Shown here: piece after piece, positions 47,400 through 58,500 of the stretch
Numbering within the stretch: the first letter of the stretch is position 1
How the letters are laid out: every line of letters starts with the position of its first letter
Translations under genes and position numbers: made by a program
Source of the DNA: Solanum dulcamara
Taxonomy: Eukaryota > Streptophyta > Magnoliopsida > Solanales > Solanaceae
Assembly (NCBI RefSeq): GCF_947179165.1
Contig: NC_077244.1
Coordinates: 73,888,144-73,952,143, forward strand
Length of the DNA: 64,000 nucleotides
Direction of reading: 5' to 3'
Notes under the pieces: generated by a model
The model's input: the letters and a program-made list of their open reading frames with translations, nothing else
Told to the model about the DNA's origin: nothing
Database searches by the model: none

Positions 47400-48035
47400 G
47401 TGTTTGAAGAATGATCTACAAAGCTGTGCACGTAAACATTAATACGACATTTGAATTTATTTAAGAGATCATGCTCGATGATCGTCAAAAATTGTAAATG
47501 AGAATTATCATTTCTTGTAGCATCAGACTGAACAAGCTCTCATATATATATGGACAAATACAGGAACTACCATTTTAAATGCTGTGAAAAACACAGTCCA
47601 TCCATCTACACAAGTGGTCGACCAGGACAATCCAGTCGTAAACTTTGTCAAGTCTAACCATTTCTCCTATGCCATTGTTGTTGTGGGTGAGATACCCTAC
47701 GCAGGGATGTCTGGTGATAGTGCAAACCTTACAATAGCTGAACCTGGTCCAAGCATCATATCCAATGTCTGTGGAGTTGTGAAGTGTGTGGTAGTTGTCA
47801 TTTCTGGGCGTCCAGTTGTGATGGAGCCATATCTTTCAAATATAGACACCCTTGTGGCTGCTTGGCTTCCGAGAAGTGAAGGCCAAGGTGTTGCCGATGT
47901 TCTGTTTGGTGACTATGGATTAACAAGCAAACTCATGCGCACTTGGTTCAAGTCAGTTGATAAGCTTCACATGAATGTTGGTGATCCACATTATGATCCT
48001 TTGTTTCCTTTTGGATTTGGTCTCACTACTGAGCC
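47400..48035 (+). pseudogene. Extra GH3 exon 9, copy C, with end of intron 8
   Basis: Positions 47400-47563 match the end of gene 1 intron 8 including its AATACAG acceptor. Exon 9 occupies 47564-48035. It reads in frame through [20 protein letters not shown] and [14 protein letters not shown], but the acid/base glutamate is replaced by glycine (PYAGMSGD, codon at 47704). Other family positions are changed too ([10 protein letters not shown]). Instead of the gene 1 ending it continues into repeat sequence (CTTGAGCTAAAATTCACC), staying open to about 48138. No exons 1-8 precede it, so it cannot form an enzyme. Confidence 0.9.
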
Positions 48036-48899
48036 ACTTGAGCTAAAATTCACCAATGGGCCCGTACCATTAACTCCCTCACTCTCCCAATATCCCTACA
48101 AACTCCCAATAAATGGCTCCTACACCACCGGGAGATGATCGGTTAAACTTCACTTCTATTAAAAAAAAAGAAAAAGAAAATTCACCAATGGGCTCGGACC
48201 ATTAATTCCCTCACCCTCCCAGCATCCCAACCAACTCCCAATAAATGGCTCCTATCCCAATCCGGTTGAATTAATTACTGAATCAACTCAACAAAAAAAT
48301 AGATTTTTCTAATCCCGGAGTAAATCCCCAATTAATGAAGTGGAAGGGTCATCCCCTCTCTCCTCCTAAAAAGGCTTCAATGGTAGCGCATCCTAACCTC
48401 TCTCCTTACCAAAGCTTTTTATACTCTGAGGAAAATAATCATCACTCCGTTTCAGTTGAAATGACCATGGCCATCGCATCAAAAAGCCCTCAATTACTAT
48501 ATTAGTAGTAATGAACAATGGCAATTTCTAACTCCTGTAGGAAACAACACTCCTAACCTACAGCCCAGAAATGGCAAACAACTTCCCATTTTCCCAGCAA
48601 CCACAGATCCCTTCGATAACACTCACAACGGCACCACTTTCTCCAGTCGTGGTTGGAGCTAGCTCTGCAAGATAGATGCATCACCTTATAGGTGAATATC
48701 GGAGGGAGACAAGTCTCTCTGCTACTTCGGTACCTAGCCTTCCTAGCCCAAATAATCAACGAAGGGATGAACCACGCGATAGAGGGACTAGGAACCCAGA
48801 TATGGATGGAGACACTAAGGCAGACCCAACAAGAGGGCAACATCAATATGATATCCATGCAGGAGATGGTCGGTTAAACTTCACTTCTATTAGTTGTGA
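48036..48899 (+). repeat. 888-bp repeat family, diverged unit adjoining exon 9 copy C
   Basis: It comprises two short sub-monomers (starting TTCACCAATGGGCCCG and TTCACCAATGGGCTCGG), then a leader, then the long module beginning AAGTGGAAGGGTCATCCCCT. It ends GGTTAAACTTCACTTCTATT. Compared with the distal array it lacks a CT dinucleotide in CCCCTCTCTCCTCC, which keeps an upstream ATG (48338) in frame with the rest until a stop near 48505. It is older than and clearly diverged from the array units. Confidence 0.8.
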
Positions 48900-49961
48900 G
48901 TGTTTTTCAAGTGATTTGTATATATATAGATGAGTAGATGTGTATTAGTAAGTAAGAGAGGCAATGTAACAGTGATATGTGAAGCTCAAAATATTTAGAT
49001 CTTTTTTTCCCTCTCTATTTTTCTCTCCCTCTTCTTCTTCTCTTTCTGTAAACATACTCCCATTAAAGAAGTTATCATCTTCCTCTTGTTTATTCCAGTA
49101 AGCAGTTACTCCAACTTTTACTCTTCCATCATTTATTTTTTTCAGAGCCCACTTTCAAGGACCATTAAATAGCCATCTCTCTTTTTTTTTTTTACAATTC
49201 CTAATTTTGGTTGTTTTTGTATTCGAAGTCTCTCTCAGCCGGTCTTCTACTTTTACGACAAGAATTTGCGTGTGTGTTATCTGTCACTCATGAAGAGTTT
49301 ATGCAACAAAATAGTTCTTGCAGGAAGATATAGTCATTATGGCCTTTGTGTATCACTCATATTTATATGTACTGTCAAAAGGTTTAAAAATCAACTTCTT
49401 AATGAAGTAATGGACCAACCTTTTTGTTTTAATCTTGTACCTTTACCTTTCTATCTCTTGGCAAAATTAAAGCTTTAATTTCTCCATTCTATTCTCTATT
49501 TTTCTCACTCTTAAATCCTTTATGGGGAGTGATTTTTCGTTGTTACTTTCTTTCAATTATAACTTCTTGCATGATACATATGCCGCTAAAAAAGCAAATA
49601 GACTACTGTTTCATAGAGAAAAAGTAGAAGCTTCTTACTTCTAGCTAGACATGAGATATTTGTAAATTGCAACCATAACTAATAATGTCGGCAATCTTAA
49701 CATTTAAATCATGTGCTGCATGCGAAATATTGAAGAAAAATGGAAGGAAACATGGCTAACTGCGCATTCGGGTATATTGGAAATACAAAATTAAAATTGT
49801 TCGAATATATACCCCTACCGTCAGAAATGACCCAGAAATACCGTTTTGGTCTAACGGGAGTGGAAAGATTTTTTTTTTTAAAAATAATTTTTGAATTTAT
49901 TACTTTGATGGTCAAATTATTTATTCACTCATTTTCTTGTAAAATTTATCATAGATTTGGC
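48900..49961. other. Unassigned DNA and duplicated block X, copy 2
   Basis: Positions 48900-49490 include a pyrimidine-rich stretch near 49008-49050 (CCCTCTCTATTTTTCTCTCC) that resembles a plant 5' leader, but no gene follows; the 70-codon ORF at 49266 has no recognisable domain. Positions 49490-49805 are copy 2 of block X. Positions 49810-49960 resemble the interior of the inverted-repeat element at 28.99 kb. Confidence 0.5.
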
Positions 49962-50613
49962 TTCAACACCTTAGATTTTGGTAAGACACACATACATGTG
50001 GCTTCAGCCAAAGTGATAACAGAACAACTTGGACTCTAATTCAGTAGGGCTATTGAATCTTAGCACCATCTTTTTTAGTGGAATTAGTTAAAGACGCGTT
50101 TAAAGTATTGGTTAAAAATGGGTGACATTGTGAGAGTTTACCCAAGGGTGACATCAAGAGTATAATAACATAGACTCATCTTCTATTTTTTTGATGAAAA
50201 GGTAGAGATTTTTTTTTGTAAGTTACCAAGAAGGTACCAAAAGAAGTGCATCAGATAAAGGAACATCCTTCTATATAATGAAAGAGAGCAAGAGATCTGA
50301 TAGTGAAGCTTTTTCATTAGCAAAGTATAAAGTAGCTCGAAATGGAGTAAACTGGGAAGGTGAATGAAATAGGCTTTGGTAGCATCAGTCTTGGATAGTT
50401 GGATATTGCCTGTCTACTTCTATAAACGTTAGACCATATCTTTCTGGTTTCCAGAACAGTTGCAACTTATGCACTGTTTGAAGAATGATCTACAAAGCTG
50501 TGCACGTAAAGATTAATGCGACATTTGAATTTATTTTAGAGATCATGCTCGATGATCGTCAAAAATTGTAATTTAGAATTATCATTTCTTGTATCATAGA
50601 CTGAACAAGCTCT

Positions 50614-50657
<44 letters not shown>

Positions 50658-51128
50658 AACTACCATTTTAAATGCTGTGAAAAACACAGTCCATCCACCT
50701 ACACAAGTGGTCTACCAGGATAATCCAGACGTAAACTTTGTCAAGTCCAACCACTTCTGCTATGCCATTGTTGTCGTGGGTGAGATACCCTATGCAGAGA
50801 TGTTTGGTGATAGTGCAAACCTTACAATAGCTGACCCTGGTACGAGCATCATATCCAATGTCTGTGGGGTTGTGAAGTGTGTGGTAGTTGTCATTTCTGG
50901 GCGTCCAGTTGTGATGGAGCCATATCTTGCAAATATAGACGCCCTCGTGGCTGCTTGGCTTCCAGGAATTGCAGGACAAGGTGTTGCTGATGTTCTGTTT
51001 GGTGACTATGGATTCACTGGCAAACTCAAGCGCACTTGGTTCAAGTCAGTTGATAAGCTTCGCATGAATGTTGGTGATCCACATTACTATCCTTTGTTTC
51101 CTTTTGGATTTGGTCTCACTATTGAGCC
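49962..51128 (+). pseudogene. Extra GH3 exon 9, copy D, with most of intron 8
   Basis: Positions 49962-50656 match gene 1 intron 8 over almost 700 bp, except that the region before the acceptor has become a TA microsatellite (about 50619-50654) directly followed by G/GAACTACC. Exon 9 is 50657-51128. Its frame is intact and the acid/base glutamate remains ([11 protein letters not shown]), but GSEGQG has become GIAGQG and DPHYDP has become DPHYYP. Like copy C it runs into CTTGAGCTAAAATTCACC of the repeat family, remaining open to about 51309. No upstream exons are present. Confidence 0.9.
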
Positions 51129-53697
51129 TCTTGAGCTAAAATTCACCAATAGGCCCGGAGCATTAACTCCCTCACTCTCCCAACATCCCAGCCAACTTCC
51201 AATAAATGGCTCCTACCCTATCTCCTATACACCACCTGGAGATGACTCGTTAAACTTCACTTCTATTAAAAAAAATTCAAAAATAAGAAAAAAGATAATT
51301 CACCATTGAGCCCGGACCAGTAACTCCCGCACCGTACCAAAATCCCAACCAACTCCCAATAAATGGCTCCTATCTCAGTCTAGCTGAATTAATTACTGAA
51401 TCTACTCAACAAAAAAATGGATTTATCTAATCTCGGGGGAAATCCCCAATTAGTGAAGTGGAAGGGTCATCCCCTCTCTCTCCTCCCAAAACGGCTTCAA
51501 TGGTCGCACGCCCTAACCTCTCTCCCTACCAAAGCTTCTCATACTCTGAGGAAAATAATCATCACGCTGATTCAGTTGTAGTGACCATGGTCGCCGCATC
51601 AACAAAGCCCTCAATTACTATTAGTAGTAATGAACAGAGGTAGCTTTTAACCCCTGTAGGAAACAACACTCCTAATCTAAAGCTCAGAAATGGCAAACAA
51701 CTTCCCATCTTCCCAGCAACCACAGATCCCTTCGATAACACTCATAACAGCACAACTTCCTCCAATCGTGGTTGGATCTAGCTCTGCAAGAAAGATGCAT
51801 CACCTTATATGTGATATTCAGAGGGAGACAAGTCTCTCTGCTACTTCGGCACCCAGCCTTCCCGACCCAAAAAATCAAGAAAGTGATGAACCATGCGATA
51901 GAGGGACTGGGAACCTAGATATGGATGTAGTCGCTAAGGCAGACCCAACAAGCGAGAAACATCAAAATGATGTCTGAGATGGGCTGTTAAACTTCTCTTC
52001 TATTAAAAAAAAAAAAAAAAATTCACCAATGGGCCCGGACCATTAACTCCCTCACCCTCCCAACATCCCAACCAACTCCTAATAAATGACTCCTACCCCA
52101 TCTCCTACACCACTGGGAGATGGCCGGTTAAACTTCACTTTGATTAAAAAACATGAAAAACGTAATTTAAAGAAAATTCACCAATGGGGCCAGAGCATTA
52201 ACTCCCTCACCCTCCCAACATCCCAGCCAACTCCCAATAGATGGCTCCTACCCCAATCCGGCAGAATTAGTTAGTGAATCTACTAAAAAAATGGATTTGG
52301 CAAATCTCCAACTAATGAAGTGGAAGGGTCATCCCCTCTCTCCTCCCAAAGAGGCTTCAATGGTAGCACGTCCTAGCCCCTCTCCCTACCAAAGCTTCTC
52401 ATACTCGGAGGAAAATAATCATCACGCCATTTTAGTTGAAGTGACCATGGTCGTCCCATAAACAAATCCCTCAATTACTATTAGAAGTAGTGAACAAAAG
52501 CAACTTCTAACTCTTGTAGAAACATCACTCCTACCCTAAAGCCCAAAAATGGGAAACAACTTCCCATATTCCCAGCAATCACAGATCCCTAAAATAACAC
52601 TCACAATGGCACCACTTCCTCCAAATCACTTCCCAGTGTTGTGGGTTGAGCTATCACAGAAAAACATATGTATCACCTTACATGTGAATATCAAAAGGAA
52701 AAAAGTCTCTCTACTACTTCGGCACCCAGCCTTCCTAGCCCAAATAATCAACGAAGGGATGGACCACGCGATAGAGGGATTGGGAACCTAGATATAGATG
52801 GAGACACTAAGGCAGACTCAAGAAGCACGCAACATCAATATGATGTCCATGTAGAAGATGGTCGGTTAAACTTCACTTTTATTAAAAAAAGACGAAAAAG
52901 GAAAAAAAAAGAAAATTCACCAATGGTCCCGGACCATTAATTCCCTCACCCTCCCAACATCCCAACACACTCCCAATAAATGGCTCATGCCCCATCTCTT
53001 ACACCGCCTGGAGATGGCCGATTAAACTTCACTTCTATTAAAAAAAAGAAAAAAATAAGAAAAAAATTCACCAATGGTCCCGGACCATTAATTCCCTCAC
53101 CCTCCCAACATCCCAACACACTCCCAATAAATGGATCATGCCCCATCTCTTACACCGCCTGGAGATGGCCGATTAAACTTCACTTCTATTAAAAAAAGAA
53201 AAAAAAAAGAAAAAAATTCACCAATGGGGCTGGATCATTAACTCCCTCACCCTCCCAACATCATAACCAACTCCCAATAAATGGCTCCTACCCCAATCTG
53301 GCTGAATTAATTACTGAATCTACTTAACAAAAAAATGGATTTGGTAAATCTCGGGGGAAATCTCCAATTAATGAAGTGGAAGGGCCATCCCCTCTCTCTC
53401 CTACCAAAGAGGCTTCAATGGTAGCGCATCCTGAAACCTTTCCCTACCAAAGCTTCTCATACTTTGAAGAAAATAATAATCACACTGGTTCAGTTGAAGT
53501 GACCATGGCCATCGCATCAACAAAGCCCTTAATTACTATTAGTACTAATGAACAGAGGCAACTTCTAACTCCTGTAGGAAACAACACTTCTAACCCAAAG
53601 CCTAGAAATGGGAAACAACTTCCCATCTTCCCAGCAACTACAGATCCCTCGAGTAACACTCACAATGGCACCGCTTCCTCTAATCATAATCAATCAC
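51129..53697 (+). repeat. 888-bp repeat family, diverged proximal units
   Basis: About three successive units are present, with long modules starting near 51455, 52318 and 53373, separated by one to three sub-monomers of roughly 130-165 bp. Each sub-monomer runs from TTCACCAATGG to GGTTAAACTTCACTTCTATT plus an A-rich tail. Three in a row occur at 52916, 53068 and 53218. Units differ from each other by many substitutions and indels. The unit at 51.5-52.0 kb reads AAG where the distal array has a TAG stop. Open frames here (for example 53376-54002) run off into unrelated DNA and are not called as genes. Confidence 0.8.
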
Positions 53698-55505
53698 AGG
53701 TTGATATAGATGCAAATACAATGTCAGATAATCGTGATGCATGTCTGTCCTACGATACACATCCGCTGATCACCACAGATTGGAACTCATGGGGAACTCA
53801 CATAGACCATGTATCCACCGGAAAAGACCTCAGCCAATATCTACCGAAAGAGACCTCGACCATAATATCCATCGAAAAAGACCTTGGCCGCCGGACGAAA
53901 CTTCGGCAAATCACCTCGATTGGTAGAAACCTCGATCCCAATATCCAGTACCTCACTCACATCATTTCTCAGCCGTCACAGATAGAACATATGCACAAGT
54001 AATGAGTGAAACAAGATAAATATTCACATAAGATGTCATATATTCCACAATCACATAATAGATCAATGCCTCGTAATTCACAACACTTGGACAATTATCC
54101 CTATTCAGATTCTACTATCTCACTTCAACTCATATAATTCAATTCAATCTAAGGACCCAACACACCCTAATCCCCTCACATAGGAAAATACAAGGTTCAA
54201 CATACTTAACAAATGTTAGAATTCCACTTGTCTTAGCCAAAAGTCACGAACAATCCGAATTCAAAGCTTTTAACCTCGGATGATACTCCATATCACTACA
54301 ATCTAATCAAATATAGACTCACAATCATATTTAGAAACTATTGACACTAAAATCAAGCAATTTGGGTGAAAAGGGTAAAATGGTCAAAAATCCCATATCG
54401 GAAATCAAACTCGGAATCTAATTATTTCCTTAAGTAATCAAGAATCTAGTGGTGAAAACCATTTCAAAAATGAGGTTAAAATGAGTTCAAAATCCCCATT
54501 TCTCCTTCAAAAGTTCATGTTCAAGAAAATCCAAAATCTCCAATTTGAAATCCACAATTCAAAGTTAAAATACGAAATTATTCAATGGAATTTAAGGAAA
54601 AGTGTTAGAAATACATTACCCAATGGTTTTGTCGTGAAATATCTCTAAGAAATCATTTAAACCGAGCTTGGAATGTTAAAAATTGTGAAAATACCTTAAA
54701 CCTCGTCTAAACTCCTTCAGATGTCGCTTAAGCGACTGGACCTTCGTTTTAATGGAGGTTCGCTTACGCGAACCCCGCCTAAGTGAGTCCCTTCACTTAA
54801 GCGATGGGTCTCGCTTAAGTGAAGGTTCTCTTTAGCAAACTTGGTTCGCTTAAGCGGACCCTGCAACAATACCAGTAAAATAAACTGTCACAACCCAAGC
54901 CTCCGATCGAACCCTCGAGATTTGATTGGAACCCCGTATACACATACAAGATATGCAACCTTATTAAATTCAACATTCTAGACTCAATGGAATCATTGGA
55001 ATTTGAATTTGATGCCTCCTTGACCCGTAATACGATAAGTAGAAATTAAACTAGTTTCGACACTTGAAATACCCAAAATACCCTCAGGACCCCAAAACCA
55101 TTGGAACCATAAAAAATCCAATCCGAGCAGTTGAACCTCAAATGTTGACCAAAGTCAAGCTTGGATCAAACTTTAACTCAATTTCCAACTTCGGACCTAA
55201 ATTCCACGTTTGAACTCCAAATCTGATTCCGACAACTCTCTTAGACCAATTTCCAAATTCTGGAGTTGATGGAATCGACGGAATTCCATTCTGAGGTTCG
55301 AAACTCCAAGTGACTTCGAAACTCAAATTTTGACAACTTAAGCCTTTAAAACACATTTCTCAAGCAAAATCTCAATTTTTCATAAGATTTCCCAAAAACT
55401 AACTTTTACACCCAATGTAAAGTGACTTAGGGAAATTAATGGGAAGGGTAAAATGATAATTTTATCAAAATGTCAAAAATAAACTTCAGGGTCATTACAC
55501 AACTA
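53698..55505. mobile_element. LTR-type insertion splitting one repeat unit
   Basis: The repeat unit that starts at about 53373 stops within CTTCCTCTAATC... and its continuation (AGTCTTGGTTAGAACTAGTA) resumes at 55511. The roughly 1.8 kb between is foreign. It contains palindromes built on CGCTTAAGCG (54720-54870) and a stretch from TGTCACAACCCAAGCC (54887) to GGGTCATTACA (55499) with LTR-like TG...CA ends. No coding domain or exact target duplication was found, so it may be two nested or truncated pieces. Confidence 0.5.
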
Positions 55506-58500
55506 CTCCAAGTCTTGGTTAGAACTAGTACTGCAAGATAGATGCATCACCTTACAGGTGAATATCGGAGGGACACAAGTCTCTCTACTACTTCGGCACC
55601 CAACCTTCTTATCCCAAATAATCAAGGAAGGGATAGACCACGCGATGGAAGATTAGGAACCCAGATATGGATGAAGACACTAAGGTAGACCCAACATGCG
55701 AGCAACATCAATATGATGTCCATGCAGGAGATGGCCGGTTAAACTTCAGTTCTATTAAAAAATGAAAAAAAGAAAAAAGAAAATTCATCAATGGGCCCGT
55801 ACCATTAACTCCCACACCCTCCCAACATCCCAACCAACTCCCAATTAATGACTCCTACTCATCTCTTATACCACTTGGAGATGCCGGTTAAACTTAACTT
55901 TTATTTAAAAAATAAAAAATAAATCACCAATGGTCCCGGGTCATTTACTCATTCACCCTCCCAACATCCCAACTAACTCTCAATAAATGGCTGCTATCCC
56001 AATCCGGCTGATTAATTACTGAATCTACTCAATAAAAATATGGATTTGACAAATCTCGGGGGAAATCCCTAATTAATGAAATGGAAGGGTCATCCCCTCT
56101 CTCTCCTCCCAAAGAGGCTTCAATGGTAGCGCGTCCTAACCCCTCTCCCTACCAAAGCTTCTCATACTCTGAGGAAAATAATCATCACGTCGGTTCCGTT
56201 GAAGTGACCATGGTCTTCGCATCACCAAATCCCTCAATTACTATTTGTAGTAATGAACAGAGGCAACTTCTAATTCCCGTAGGAAACAATACTTCTAACC
56301 TAATGCCTAGAAATTGGGAACAACTTCCCATCTTCCCAGCAACTATAGATCCCTCCAGTAACACTAAAAATGTCACTGCTTCCTCCAAACAACTTCCCCA
56401 AGTCTTGGTTGGAGCTAGTACTGCAAGATAGATGCATCACCTTACAGGTGCATATCGGAGGGAGACAAGTCTCTCTACTACTTCGGCACCCAACCTTCTT
56501 ATCCCAAATAATCAAGAAAGGGATAGACCACACGATAAAAGGATTAGGAACCCAGATATGGATGAAGACACTAAGGAAGACCCAACATGCGAGCAACATC
56601 AATATGATGTCCATGCAGGAGATGGCCGGTTAAACTTCAGTTCTATTAAAAAAAAGAAAAAAATGAAAATTCACCAATGGGCCCGTATCATTAACTCCCA
56701 CACCCTCCCAAAATCCCAACCAACTCCCAATTAATGACTCCTACTCATCTCCTATACCACTTGGAGATGGCCGGTTAAACTTAACTTCTATTTAAAAAAT
56801 GAAAAAAAAAATCACCAATGATCCCGGGTCATTTACTCATTCACCCTCCCAACATCCCAACTAACTCTCAATAAATGGCTGCTATCCCAATCCGGCTGAT
56901 TAATTACTGAATCTACTCAATAAAAATATGGATTTGACAAATCTCGGGGGAAATCCCTAATTAATGAAATGGAAGGGTCATCCCCTCTCTCTCCTCCCAA
57001 AGAGGCTTCAATGGTAGCGCGTCCTAACCCCTCTCCCTACCAAAGCTTCTCATACTCTGAGGAAAATAATCATCACGTCGGTTCCGTTGAAGTGACCATG
57101 GTCTTCGCATCACCAAATCCCTCAATTACTATTTGTAGTAATGAACAGAGGCAACTTCTAATTCCCGTAGGAAACAATACTTCTAACCTAATGCCTAGAA
57201 ATTGGGAACAACTTCCCATCTTCCCAGCAACTATAGATCCCTCCAGTAACACTAAAAACGTCACTGCTTCCTCCAAACAACTTCCCCAAGTCTTGGTTGG
57301 AGCTAGTACTGCAAGATAGATGCATCACCTTACAGGTGAATATCGGAGGGACACAAGTCTCTCTACTACTTCGGCACCCAACCTTCTTATCCCAAATAAT
57401 CAAGGAAGGGATACACCATGCGATAAAAGGATTAAGAACCCAGATATGGATGAAGACATTAAGGCAGACCCAACATGCGAGCAACATCAATATGATGTCC
57501 ATGCAGGAGATGGCCGGTTAAACTTCAGTTCTATTAAAAAATGAAAAAAAGAAAAAAGAAAATTCATCAATGGGCCCGTACCATTAACTCCCACACCCTC
57601 CCAACATCCCAACCAACTCCCAATTAATGACTCCTACTCATCTCTTATACCACTTGGAGATGCCGGTTAAACTTAACTTTTATTTAAAAAATAAAAAATA
57701 AATCACCAATGGTCCCGGGTCATTTACTCATTCACCCTCCCAACATCCCAACTAACTCTCAATAAATGGCTGCTATCCCAATCCGACTGATTAATTACTG
57801 AATCTACTCAATAAAAATATGGATTTGACAAATCTCGGGGGAAATCCCTAATTAATGAAATGGAAGGGTCATCCCCTCTCTCTCCTCCCAAAGAGGCTTC
57901 AATGGTAGCGCGTCCTAACCCCTCTCCCTACCAAAGCTTCTCATACTCTGAGGAAAATAATCATCACGTCGGTTCCGTTGAAGTGACCATGGTCTTCGCA
58001 TCACCAAATCCCTCAATTACTATTTGTAGTAATGAACAGAGGCAACTTCTAATTCCCGTAGGAAACAATACTTCTAACCTAATGCCTAGAAATTAGGAAC
58101 AACTTCCCATCTTCCCAGCAACTATAGATCCCTCCAGTAACACTAAAAACGTCACTGCTTCCTCCAAACAACTTCCCCAAGTCTTGGTTGGAGCTAGTAC
58201 TGCAAGATAGATGCATCACCTTACAGGTGAATATCGGAGGGACACAAGTCTCTCTACTACTTCGGCACCCAACCTTCTTATCCCAAATAATCAAGGAAGG
58301 GATACACCATGCGATAAAAGGATTAAGAACCCAGATATGGATGAAGACACTAAGGCAGACCCAACATGCGAGCAACATCAATATGATGTCCATGTAGGAG
58401 ATGGCCAGTTAAACTTCAGTTCTATTAAAAAAAAGAAAAAAATGAAAATACACCAATGGGCCCGTATCATTAACTCCCACACCCTCCCAAAATCCCAACC

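Noticed and set aside
49266..49478. 70-codon ORF after a pyrimidine-rich leader-like stretch as a small gene
   Set aside because: The leader-like stretch is suggestive, but the ORF has no recognisable feature and lies within the duplicated repeat region.
50677..51309. Exon 9 copy D with its 210-codon frame as an independent protein
   Set aside because: It matches only the last exon of GH3 genes, starts in the middle of a domain, lacks the nucleophile domain and signal peptide, and runs into repeat DNA.
53376..54002. A 208-codon open frame as a gene
   Set aside because: Its first part is the repeat-family module and its second part is the unrelated insertion at 53698, so the frame is a chance fusion. 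No domain or splice signals support it.
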